Shown piece by piece: positions 24,704 to 47,500 of a stretch of 64,000 bases of DNA (the stretch's first letter is position 1; each line of letters begins with the position of its first letter). The notes beneath the pieces are model-generated. The model was not told where the DNA came from. It searched no databases and saw nothing but the letters and a program-made list of their open reading frames with translations. A program made the position numbers and the translations under genes. Where the stretch lies: contig NC_134281.1 of assembly GCF_949628215.1 (NCBI RefSeq), forward strand, positions 11,108,501 to 11,172,500, read 5' to 3'. The stretch is from Phalacrocorax aristotelis. Its lineage: Eukaryota; Chordata; Aves; Suliformes; Phalacrocoracidae.

Positions 24704-27700
24704 AACAGTATAGTGGTGAAAGCCACTTTCCTCAGGCTGTGCACAAGGCTGGTCCCTCCCCTGCAGAAATAGGCTATTGACAGAGAAGTCCTCATACCTA
24801 AGAGGCAGCAGATAGTAAGAACAATGTAAAAATGGGAAACCAAACTGTTAGAGGCCAACTGGGCACATACAAAGCCATAACTGGTATCCTAGTGTATATT
24901 GTTATCGAGAAGGTACATGGCCAGCCCATCCTCCTGTGTGCAGACCCCACAGAACTAGCCAGGATTTTGCCCATCATATCATAAGAAGAACACCAGCCAA
25001 ACTGTCAAAGATCAGATCAGAGGTCTGTCTGTTCTGCCTGACAGTGGCCAGCAGCATGTGCTTAGGGAAAGAACACAAGAAATAAAGCACAAGGTGTGAC
25101 TTCCCTAGCATGCTCTCCCAGTTGCTATCAAACTGCAATTCAGGAACTTCTTGTGCAAGACTTTGTAGCCATATCAGTTTTCAGTAGTTCTTGAACAGTT
25201 CTTCCATTATTTTTTTTAAAGCACTTTGCATTCTGTGGCAATGACCTATATAGCTTAATTGTACACAATATATAAAAAGTATTTTTATTTTAAATATTGC
25301 TTGATAACCTCACTGGACACACTGCATGTTTTGTTCTGTGAGGCATATGGGTGAATGCACCCTCTTCACATTACTTACCATTTGTAAGATCTACCATGCG
25401 GCTTCCTTTCCAAACTAGTGTCTGTAGCAATCCTCCCACAGGCAGCTTCCTTTAATTAATCAAATATCATCAAAATTGACTTGTCAGGGGTATTCCAAGG
25501 ACCTTTCTGTCAATATAGCAACACTGAGTGTACACAAAAGCCACTTGCACACAGTGGGCAGAGAAATGCAAGCATGGAAGATTTGAAAGGCAAGGATGGA
25601 AAATTTCTGTATCATGGATTACTTCTGGAATACTTCCAGGCACCTTGAATCACCACTGGAAAAATCACTTCCGTCAAGGCAGGATGGGCCAGCAGATGTA
25701 CAGCACGAGCATTTTGTGGAACTCTATGCTGGTTTGATATTGCAAAAACATACACTATCAGTGCAAGGAACGTAAAGACAAATGTCATGGGTGTCCTATG
25801 CTGGTACAGAAACCCAGCTTACCCACGCTGCTGTGTACTATTAGCCTGTATATATGCTACCTTGATTCCCACAAGAAACTAGGCAATTAGAAAATAATGT
25901 TTGAATGCAAATCAGGGCTTCTGAAAGCAAGAGAGTCCTCAGTGTGCAGGAAACCGTACCTGTGCTAAAATTCCTCTCTCATTCTGAGGCTGCACACGCT
26001 AGGGAGAAAGGATATGGAAAATTTTGTATTGCAGACTCTTGAGACACTTGAGCAGCTTTTTAAACATTTCCAGGGTGCCTGGGTTTCAGTTTTCAAACAA
26101 GCAAGCAAATCTGATCTGCCTTCCCGAAGCTCCTTTCCTCCCACCACTGTTTTTGGAAAGCAGCCCCTCATTCCTGATTTCCTTCTTCCATATTTTACTT
26201 ATCTAAAAGCACCAAATGAAACCAAGCATGTTAAACAGCCAGAATTTCATTATGCAAAATACAAACCTCTGTAAAAACTTCAGATTAGGAAGAATATAAT
26301 TAGGATAATTGAAATTGGAAAAAGGATCCAAAATGCTTTTAAAAAAGTAGTTTTAAAAGGATTGTTTGGCAGAAGGAAGAGAGTTTACAGCTAGTAGTAA
26401 CAATTGAAGTACTAGAGAGTGTAGGGAATTTCTTAGTCTTTCAGAGCAGATACCGCTTATGGCTACAGACGGGCGAGCCTGAGGTGGTGACGACGCAGCC
26501 AGAGTAAGTGCTGGGGCGCCAAGCAAGAGGCCAGCACACAGAGAAGGCTCCTCGGTGCTCTAATGCAGAGGCTGTGCTCTTAACCCCAAGAACTGAATCC
26601 AGGATATTACTTGCCCCTGACTTGGTTTCCAAGAATTTTTTCACAGATTGCAGCACTCCAGACTAATAGGATGGGGATGGGAGGGAGCACTAACTACAAT
26701 GCACAGCTCATCACCAAGCCTGGAGAATCACAGTCTTACTCAGCAGGACAGATGTAAAGAAGAGGCTCCTGCCTTCTAGCTGCCTTTCTGTCCTGACAGA
26801 TGTAAAACTTTTGCAGCCCAACTCGGAAAGTTGCAGCTGCCACAATTGGACGCCGTGGCCTGCCAGCAGCAGCTGCTGTGCTGGCTTCCATGCCTGACCT
26901 TGCCTTTGGACCTGCAGGTTTGTCTGTCTTGCCGACAGCCCCAGACAGCCATCTGCTGGGCAACTGCATCACAAACCAACGTAGCATTTACAACCAGGAT
27001 GATTATGCTTCAGTTCTTCCTAGCTTCCTGTGAGATTAGAAGCTGATAGAGTAGCTGGAATAGGCAGCATTAAGCACCGATGTCTGGAATTTTAAGAAGA
27101 TGCACATCTGTCCCTCCCAAGAAGTGTCAGTATTTCTGGAATACATAAGTAAAAGGGAAGGGGAAAATTCAGCTTTCTAACACTTCTTAAACCTGAAAGT
27201 TGCTTCTCAGCATCACAGCCCAAGCACAGAAGTCAGAAAGGTGGCCAGAAGAGCTAGGGAACCAAAGCAGTACAGGATACCATCTGGTGGTCAGGAAGCA
27301 GAGCCATAAAAGCAGACCTGGTCCTCTTGGAACTAGGTTGGATTTTAGCCTCAGTAAACCTAGAGGTGTGTTTAAAACCATTTGAGGGGTTAAAGTCCTT
27401 TAATCACCACTTCTCTGAACCAGTATTAACTCAGTGTTTATGCTTTAAGTATTTCATTCATCCGTAGTTGTGGTGACTTTGAGAAGCAGGAGCAGCAGCA
27501 TGTAACCAAGCAGCGACGAATGGGGAAGGTCCATGGTGGGTAAGGCAGCAGCAAGAACATGGAGGCAGCTCCAACTGACTTGGATTTTCCCACACCAGGA
27601 GCCACCTCATTGGTTTCACACCCCTACCCTGTAAAACACGAGAGGTGGACCCTGGGGAAGGCAGGTTCCCTTCGGGTCCTTCCAAAGAATTGGAAAGGAA

Positions 27701-28209
27701 AGTGGGATTCAGGGCTTCTGCAGCACTTGAGGGTGGAAGGTTTTCAGGCCTGCCCCTGCCTGTGGAAAGCCAAGGTGAAGACTCTGTCCTTACGCTACAG
27801 ACCAACAGACCACGCCAGACCAAGGACAAACTCTCAGCCTCCTTTCCTGTGGGGCGTCAGGACTGATGCTTTCCCTAAGCTCCCCCCTCCCTATCTGTGT
27901 CCAGGCCTCTCCCTGGAAAACATCACACACTTTCCACAAGCAAGATGTGTTATTTAGCATCTGGCTTTATAGTTAAAAAGCTGCAGCCGCAACACAGTGC
28001 CTAACAGGACTTGTATGACAAACACATGAAGTGCAGAACATTCATTTCCATGGCTTATGTTGGAAATCCAAAAGCTAAGAGGCAAGGGGTTAAAATTAAA
28101 GACAGCACAGCACAACTTATTTCCCAATCACATCTCAGAATTAAGAATTGGAAAACTTTTGCAAAACTAACCATGCAAAATGTAAATGAACCAAAGCACA
28201 CATTCTAGC
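24704..28209. other. Intergenic, downstream of SLC25A20, no gene recognised
   Basis: Unique sequence between the old CR1 and the end of the SLC25A20 transcript. Short open frames only. GC-richer patches at 26,450-27,000 and 27,540-27,900 show no family signature. Confidence 0.5.
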
Positions 28210-28224
28210 CAAGCAGCAGCTAGC

Positions 28225-28230
28225 TTTATT
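28225..28230 (-). terminator. SLC25A20: Distal poly(A) signal AATAAA of SLC25A20
   Basis: Canonical hexamer on the minus strand, about 1.08 kb after the stop codon. Confidence 0.5.
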
Positions 28231-29238
28231 GAGTTCCAATACTGCATCAAAACCAAAGGAAATTGAGGTTGCTTTCTGCTTCTTAGCATTACTAATTTCT
28301 TAAATGAAAATATGATTACGTTTAATGATATTAAGAGAAAAACCAAGGAACAGGAGCAAGAATAATGTTAGACAAGACTGCAGAGCCAGTGTCCCCTTTG
28401 TTTATCACCCTTGTGTCAGAGAAATTGAGTTCTTGGAAGTGCTGTTAAATATTCTTGGGTCAGGGATTGAATGCCAGGATACAGCATTTGATAAATCAAA
28501 TATATCATGGTTTGCTATGAACCATGCTGTACTTTTGGGGTACCTTTGGTGGGACAGAAAGGGATTTCAGAATAAAGTTCAGGATCAAACACATTTCCCC
28601 ACTGGCTGCCTCAGTAAAGCTTAGTACTAATGTTAAGCATAAATCATTTTTTTGTCCTAGTTCCACAGAAAAGATCAGTGTGCAAATCCAATATGGTATC
28701 TGTAATACCCCTCAACCCACTGAAATGAAGCTCTGGCCTCCCTTGCTTAGTTCTGTTCGCTGCATTATATGCATGTAAGATTAAAACCACTGTCAACATA
28801 GAAATAGCCACAACTAAAAAACTAGAAGAGATGAGAATGCTACCTGACACTGCTTGCAGATACTAGTATGTGCAGCTGCTAACTCATGCCCTGAGACTTA
28901 AGAACACACTGCCAAACAACTATATTAAGGAAGTTTTTCAGCATTAGTAGCTACATGTTTCTTCAGTAAATAAAGAATTACATTTTAAGAAGTGTACCCT
29001 TCTTCCATGAGGAAGTACTTAAGGTAGTGTGTGTAATAGCGACAGCTGTCTGTTGGCAGTATTACTGCTGTGGTACATTGGCTCAGAAGACAGGTGTATC
29101 ACCTCTAGCTCCTCATCAACTCTTTTTCAGAGCTACAGCTTACATTTCTGAATGGCACATAGCACCACCTAAAGAATGTGAGGAAGGCAAAGTGGTATTG
29201 GGCAAGTGATCATTCCTGAAACTTCAAGTGATCATTCT

Positions 29239-29244
29239 TTTATT
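29239..29244 (-). terminator. SLC25A20: Proximal poly(A) signal AATAAA of SLC25A20
   Basis: Canonical hexamer on the minus strand, 63 bases after the stop codon. It could produce a very short 3' UTR. Confidence 0.4.
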
Positions 29245-29306
29245 CCTTTGAGGCAGACTTGCACTCTCTTCCTTCTCCTCTCTAATTTCCAAGGACTTCC
29301 TAGTCT

Positions 29307-40065
<10,759 letters not shown>

Positions 40066-40422
40066 GACGGCGGCGGGTGAGGAGCGGGACGCTGCGTCCC
40101 GCCGAACCAGCGCTACCCTCTCCGCCCCGCGACCTTTACCCCAGTGCCGGGCCGCGCGGCACGCCGGGATACCGGGTGGGGAGGGGGTGAGCGCGGGGCA
40201 GGCCGGGATACCGGCAGCCCATGCCCGCGGCGGAGGGCCTCTCCCCCGCCGCCGTGCCGGGCGCTGCCACTGGCCGAGCCCGAGCCGCCAGCGCCTCCCG
40301 AGGGTGCTGACCAGGCGCCTTGAGGCGGTCCCGCGCCGCCGGCCCGATAACCCCCTCACGGTGTTTTTGTGTTTCAAACCCCCCCCCGGCCCGGCGCAGT
40401 GGTCCGGCCCGGCTCGGCCCGG

Positions 40423-40457
40423 CGGAAGTGACGCCACGCGGAGGCCGGTACTTCCGG
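40423..40457. promoter_or_regulatory. ETS-type motifs in the shared promoter
   Basis: CGGAAGTGACG at 40,423-40,433 fits an ETS/CRE-like composite. ACTTCCGG at 40,450-40,457 is an ETS (GABPA-type) core in the opposite orientation. Together they suit a TATA-less bidirectional housekeeping promoter. Confidence 0.55.
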
Positions 40458-40459
40458 CG

Positions 40460-40546
40460 CATAGGCAGTGGTGGCCCGGCAGGAGGAGCTCGGGGCGTCG
40501 CTCCCTTTCCCCCCCACCCCCTCTCGCTCCGTCTCCGCCGCCCCCG
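40460..40546 (+). other. ARIH2: ARIH2 non-coding first exon (5' UTR)
   Basis: Inferred first exon ending at a GTAGGT donor (40,547). The start is approximate, set just downstream of the ETS motifs. It contains no ATG that could give the ARIH2 protein. Confidence 0.5.
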
Positions 40547-43500
40547 GTAGGTATTGGGCCGGGTGGGGGTGCGTGGGAAGGGACGGTCTGTGCTGCACCG
40601 TCCCGCGGCGGTGGGGAGCCGGGGCCGCCTGGTGAGCGCTGCCGCCTGCCGGGCCCGTGTTCCTCAAGCGGGAGGTGGCGGGGGCTGGGCGGCGGGGCAG
40701 ATCCCCGTGTGAGAGAGGCGGTGCCGGGTCTCTGCGGCTCGGTTTAGTGCCCGGCAGCGCTCCGTTGCGGGGCCGGTGCCGAGGCCGGGCTGTCCCGGGG
40801 GAGAGCCGCAGCCCGTGAGCTCTCGGGCCGGCACCGGGCACGGGCTGGGGACGGGCTGTGCTGGGGCTCCCCCCGCGCCCCGCCGACGCTCGGCCTCCTC
40901 CTGCACAGCTCCCTTCTCCTCCTCGGTGTTCCTGGGCTCTCCTCCCGCACGGATGCAGCGTCCTGGTGGTGTGGGACAAGTGCGGGGTTTAGTCTTGAAC
41001 GCGTTTCAAAAGGAATGGACCTGAGATAATTTAAATGAACCTTTCTGCCCAAGCCTAGAGTCACCACGGAAGGAAGGCTTGTGTAGACATGCGTAAAATA
41101 ACTTGATAAAAGCGACGGTAGATTAGAAAAAGATAGGACTGAAATGGATTCGATGAGTTGGGAAGGACAAGGCAACCGTGATAGTCTGAACAAAGACTGG
41201 GAAGTGGGAGGAGAGCACGCAGATTCACGGGGGATGTGTGATATGGCTGCAAGGAGGTCTCTGCAAAGTCATCTTTGGTGAAAAGGATGGGGGATATTGT
41301 TCTAGTTTCTCGCTCTTGAGATGGAAAAAATCCCATCTGAAAACTCAGTGGAGAAGGAAACAGCAAGGTATGCATGCTGCAGGTGTGTAGGAGCAACTGA
41401 GGATGATCCACAGATTACAGGTTTGAGTGACATAAGGATGCGATTAACACTGATAGCAAGCATGGAGTTGGGGTTGTAGGTGGTTGCAGAGAAAAGGGAG
41501 AGTGTCAGCCCATTTACAGTTTGTGTGGATAAGTAGTTCAGGAGGCAGACTTGAGTGGCACTTTCTCTGTTTTGTAATTATCAATAAAGAGGTGAAAAAA
41601 GGAAAAGTCGTCTCAAATGGCTGTGAAATATCAACAGAAAAAGAGGAGCGTCCTCCAGGAGACTTAGAGAAATTCCACAGAGGTAGACACAGAGAGCAAG
41701 AAATCAGAAAAGAATGATGTAGTGAGACAAAATATAAGCTGGTGTCATGTAATTTACTGTGTCTGACAGTAGTGAGGTCAGGGAGAGGCTGATGGTGGCA
41801 CATCTGAAAGCATATTTTGTTTCAAAAGACCTTGTTAAACATTGTGTTGCAAAGCAGGAGTAAGCAAGAGGGCACCTCTGCTGGAGTGGTAGAGTGTAGG
41901 GGTGGGTGTGTTTATGAGCTCCTGCAAGGAGGCTGGAGCAACAGAGGGGATTAATTTGTATCAGTGTTAGTGAAGATGAGGGAGTATTTTGGATGAAGAT
42001 GGTAAAGAAGGACCTCATCCTCCCTTGGGTAGGAAAGTGATCTAAATATGGTTCAAAATGTAATAATCTGATTTTTGGAATTATGGTAATTACTTGATCT
42101 AAATACTGTTCGGGTTTTTCACCCTCTTTTTTGAGCTTAACATCTTTATTGTCTTAAAAATTAATGCTATCAAGTATTAGCTGTGTCTTATCTTAGTTTG
42201 CATTCAGAGAGCTCATCATTGGGTGCATTGGCATTAGGCTGACCCTTAGGCGAGGTGAGTTCTGTTCCTTGTTTTCCTGGTACCTTGTTTTGCTTTGTCA
42301 GCAGAGCTTGTGCCTTAGTCTTCCTCTCTCTCCATGCATGTCTATTCAGTTATGCTGGAAGTGAGCTCTTTCTGAGAATGTTGTGACAGGATTTACAAAA
42401 GTTATCCAGTCTGCAGACTGTTTTCCGCTTGATACATCCCATTTGCCCATGCAAACAGTTCCTCTGTCCAAATAAGTGTGTAGTGGTACAGAGAAACAGC
42501 TCTGCACTCTTCTAAGCCTCCTCCCCAGCGACTGGTACTTAACTGCTGAGGTATCGGGCAGGCCCATTATTCCACTTGCATATCTAGAAACATCTCATTG
42601 CTTGGACAAGACTCGCTATGTGTTGAGACTGCAAATGGTCCCAGTGTTTTGGGGTCAGGGTTTTTTTGGTCTTTGGAGTGTGAGATGATCTGATTGAGTT
42701 TGAGAAGTTTCCTGGATGGTGAAACTTGCTCGGGCTTTGTGATGCTCTGAGGTTGGCTGAACAAAGCTGTTGCTATATCTCTAGGAGTGCTCACGGTGGT
42801 TTTCAGTTCTCAAATAAGTTATTCCCTTAAAATAACATTTAACAGGTAAAGATCCATTATTACTTTTATGCAAGAGGTCAGTGTCTATAATGATTCAGTT
42901 CTGGGCTTAATCTGTAACTTTAAGCAGGGTAGAGAGAAGGAGGGACAATATAGGCTTGCCTTGTGTCTGTCAAATCAGATTTCACATCTGTCTCCTTCCA
43001 ATATGGAGAGACGGTGCCTCTGCTCCACTGACTTTCTGTAGGAAGCAGTGCTATAAAATATTTGTGTGCTACTTATATTGTGGATAGCTAATAAATCAAG
43101 AGGCAAATGAAAGGAACGGAGACCAGAATTCAGGGGATAACTTAATTAGCTCCTAGCCTTCATCATCTCTCACTGGAGGTTTGTATCTGCTGAAATCACT
43201 GCAGTTCCTCAAATTAATTGTACATCATGTCTCTTCCTGGTTATTCTATGCTGCCTGGTCAGGTTATTTGAAACAGAAAACAAATTATTTGGGGAAGAAT
43301 AATGAAAATTTATGGTTGAGATTTCCTGTGCTTTAAAGTCAGGATTCTCAAAGCTTGATTATGGTTTCCCTAGCAGCTACAAACTGTGATACTGCAGGAA
43401 TATATTTGAGTCACAGAGCTAACAACATAGTAATGCAAAATGCAAATGTATAAGAAACCCAATACACACTGCTTATGGAAAATATAGTTTTGATTTTATG

Positions 43501-44533
43501 TATGTTTGTATGTAAAATTTGGTTGCAGCATTGGTTTAAGTCTTCTGTATTTAATACATTCTCACTTGAAGCTAAATTATTTGGTTTAATGGAAGTTTGT
43601 GACTAAATATGAGATGACCATAATTCAAGGTTGATATGTGCTCTGCTGCTGAACATCTTAGAACTTGAATTCATGCAGTTTAGTTACAGAAGCAGAAGGT
43701 TTGTAGTTCAGAGAAGTAAAGCCAAACTGTGAACTTTGCAATACCAGTGAGAATTGGGAGGGGAGGAATTTGGCTGTCCTGATTCTTCTTGAATAACAGC
43801 TGTCAACACTTGAGCATAAGTTTCTACATTCAGAAGGTAATAAGTATATATTGAGAAGGTAATAAAATGAGAGAATTCATTTTACTTCCCTGCTTAGATG
43901 TAAGGCCCAAGCCACATTGCATCTATTAAGTAGAACCTACTTAAAGGGATTAATTTCACCGTTTCTTTCGAGACAGTATTGAAGACTGTTAAATCAGGTG
44001 TATGTGAGAGATCTGTTTACTTTCTTATTTTCTGAAGTCCCACTTAATGGCTGTGGTTCTGAAGCAATATGGACTTGAACAGGGTATCACAGGTTGCCTT
44101 TCTAGCTGCTGTGGTCAACGTTAAGGGGTTTGTGTTTTTTCCTGTTGATGAAGTGGATATGATGCTTTTCTGCAGCACTTCAGGCTGTTGGTAAAAACTT
44201 AATGTCATAAACATAGTTGTATCTTTGAAAAGATCTGTAGTGAAGGTTATGCAGCCACTTTCCAAATGTCAAAAGTCTCGGGGCCCACGCCGGGGCTAGG
44301 ATGTAATGCAATAAGCCAATCTCAGAGGTTTTAGGCTTTGCCTGTAAGAGCAGCCTTGACTTTGCAGATGCAAGAGTTGCAGTAAATCCAAACCAGGGAC
44401 ATGCACAGCAGAATCTTCTTTAGCTGGGCCGTTGGGTCAGTCCGTTCCTGGCTGTTTCATCACCTGTATGATGTTGATGCAGCCTCTCTTACCATTTCTT
44501 AGGCAACAGAAAAAATTGTTTTTCCCCCCTTAG
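40547..44533 (+). other. ARIH2: ARIH2 first intron (5' UTR intron)
   Basis: About 4 kb. The first part is CpG-island sequence; the rest is AT-richer with only chance open frames. A 58-base segment at 42,197-42,254 has good splice sites and may be an alternative 5' UTR exon. No mobile element recognised. Confidence 0.55.
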
Positions 44534-47500
44534 GAGGCAGAGCTCAGATGAAATCAAAAGAACGATAAAATTTGGAGAAGAAAAAGAAGCTGCAATTGCT
44601 TTCCTGGTCTGCAGTTTGACAGGGCATTAAGATGTCCGTGGACATGAACAGCCAGGGCTCTGACAGCAATGAAGAGGATTATGACCCTAATTGCGAGGAG
44701 GAGGAAGAGGATGAGGATCCTGGGGATATTGAGGATTATTATGATGGGGTAGCTAACGACGTGGAGCAGCAGGGAGCAGATGCCTTTGATCCAGAGGAAT
44801 ATCAGTTCACCTGCCTGACTTACAAGGAGTCGGAGAGCACTCTGAATGAACACATGGCCAGCTTGGCTGCCACGTTAAAGGTGAGGAAAGGTTTCTGCAT
44901 TAACACAGGTGTAAAATAAGTCTGTGGTTGAAAAGGCAAATGCTGAGCATACAGTTTGAAATAAAAGCTGTGGTGATTTTACTGTTATGGGGGATTGGAG
45001 GAACATTATTGAATTGTCCCAGGTTCAAAACTGACTCGAAAGTTTACAGTTGTTGCATACTGGTGTTGGGACCTGAAAAAATCTTCCTTACTGAATGTTG
45101 ATCCTTAAAATTTTTTTTAGAGCTGATCTTCGTGACCAAAATTTCTGAGTTATAACTCTTTGCATTAACACAATGCAAAGAGGATATATATAAAAGAAAT
45201 AAACCAAATCATAAATGGCGCAGATTGGTACACCTGTGTTTGAGAATATAACTGACAGATAGCAAGGCATGCTAAAACTCAGTAATTCTAGCAAAAACAG
45301 TTTTCTTTGTTGGTTCTGAGAGAATAATCATAGACTTTCAAAGACAGATCAGCTGTCATGCCAGGTATTAACCCTACTGTTGCAGTGACAGCAATTAAAG
45401 TACAATAAACTTGCAAGCTCTTGTAGTGACTAGTTCATCACAGAAGAGTCACACTGTGAGCCAGCTCCATGGTGTTATGCTCAATATGATTTTTGTGAAG
45501 TTTTCTTTCTCTTTGTGCACCTGATTACTGTAGTGCAGACATGTAATAAGAGGAGGTTCCCCCTCTGCCTTGTCAGTGTGCTTCAGTCCCAGTGCAGGTC
45601 AGAGGAAAGAGTTTTCTAAGATCTACACTGGGTTGAAATTACCAAAGCACCTACTTTGTAACAGGTCTCCTAGTGCTTGTTCTTCTCTGGAACAACCCCT
45701 GGAAGTGGGGCAGGTGACTGCAGCATATTAAAAAAAAAAAAAACCCACACACAAAAACCCCCATGTTCAATAGGTTTTGATTCCTATTCATTTGGTATGA
45801 ATCAAAACTAATTTAAAAAAAATAAGAGGGATCTCTTGATCTTTATTTGTACATCAGTGTGTTGTATAGAAATAATGTAACCATAAAGGCTGAGGACTGT
45901 AAAGCTTGTAAACAATAGGCTCTAAAGTGCACCTGTACTTTTTGCTGCATCTCTAGCTAATTTTGCCATCTATTATTCTTGTTCCCAGCATGCACCACCT
46001 CAGAAAATGAAGTTTTACTCTTTCTTGACTGTGAAACTCATGTCTGCAATTTCTTCAAAATGTGCAGTTCAAGCTCTGAATGCCTGCTGTTCCCTACAGA
46101 CTGTGAGAAAAGGGAGGCAAAAGAAAAGAACAAATAAGAATAGTTGGTCAGCACTTTTGATCCAGCTGCCAGTTGCTCCTGGTTCTTAGCAATTAAGTAA
46201 AGATTTAGAGCAGCTTTTCTGCTCCTTACTGTTAGCCTTCAAATGAGGCACCCATCAAAAAGGTGACCCCTGCTATATTGTTCTCTTGAATTAAATTAAC
46301 AAAAGCAAGATTTTATTTAGTCTTTAAAATCAGGCTTCCATAGTTATAATAAATTTTCTAAGAATTCTGGAGGTCTCATTGAACAAATATTATAGTTGAC
46401 CAGAAAATACCAGCCTGCTAGCTTGAATCTTGCCCCAAATATGACCAAAGGAGAGAACATTTTAGATTCCTTTTATATCAAGAATATTCTGCATAATTTT
46501 TAAGCAAATAAGTGCTACACACTTTGGTTTCTGCATGAGAAGATAAAAATAAGTCTGTATAGAAACCTGAAAAACTGATCTTGTAAGCCACGCATGAAGT
46601 CTTTAGCTCTTGAAGTGGCACATTAACTCTGTTCACTAGTAACGGTGGTGCATCTGCTGCATGTGCTTTTTGTTTCCTGGCATCCTTTCTTACAATACTT
46701 CAGCAACCCTTTTTCTTCCTTCCCTTCTCTTCCCCCAAGGAAACTTGTCATTTTGTTAGTTTTCTGAGACAAACTGGAGTGGAAAGAATTTGTGTTGAAT
46801 TAGCAAGCATAGAGAAGAAGGGAATTGAATAGAACATGTTGAACTATTTGTTGCCATTATTTTCCATTGACTTAATGCATATGAATAAACAGGGACAGAC
46901 TTCTGTAAGAACTGTGGTAACTTCTTTCCTCTAATTTGCTTGAGCTCTAAAAACTTTTTTTTTCTTTTGAAAACTACCTTTCATAATGTCTTGGGTTTTT
47001 TTGGAGAGTGCTGGTTGTTCTTTTGGAGAATGCTAGTTCATTTTGTTGATTTCATCTCCTTTCCCTTGTGATATCTAGTGGTTATGGAGTGCTTTTCAGC
47101 CTTAACTCATATTTAAGGCAAAGTGCTTGCCCCTGACAGGGAGACATGAAGGTAAATTGAAGACTGTCTTCAGGAGGTACAGTGAAGGCAATGCCTGACA
47201 TGGTATCTGAGCAATTTGCTATTACAAGAAATGAATGTACTAACATAGTTCCCTAAAGCAAAGAAAAAAAATCAATGCAATAAATGGGCTCGAAGCCATG
47301 TTTGAATGTTCTGCCACTGTATATTGTTATTAGATGATTTGCTTTCTGACAGTCAAATTGGGAGGGTTGCGTACTGAGCATGTTTTTTCTCTGTGACATA
47401 TTGTTGACACAATTTTAAGACCAGAAACAGGTATTCAGAGCTTTAGGTCTTCATACGTGCAGTCTGTACTGTTACTGGCTAATAACAATCTAAATAAATA

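Larger units (their letters stand above)
28210..29306 (-). other. SLC25A20: SLC25A20 3' untranslated region (distal form)
   Basis: Sequence downstream of the stop codon on the minus strand. A distal AATAAA lies at 28,225-28,230 (tttatt on the plus strand), which would give a 3' UTR of about 1.1 kb. A second AATAAA lies at 29,239-29,244, only about 63 bases past the stop, so a short form is possible. The cleavage positions are inferred from these signals. Confidence 0.6.

Noticed and set aside
27559-27957. 132-codon frame just downstream of the SLC25A20 transcript
   Set aside because: Overlaps an equally long frame on the other strand and shows no domain.
44554-44853. 99-codon minus-strand frame opposite ARIH2 coding exon 1
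   Set aside because: It is the reverse shadow of a conserved acidic coding exon.
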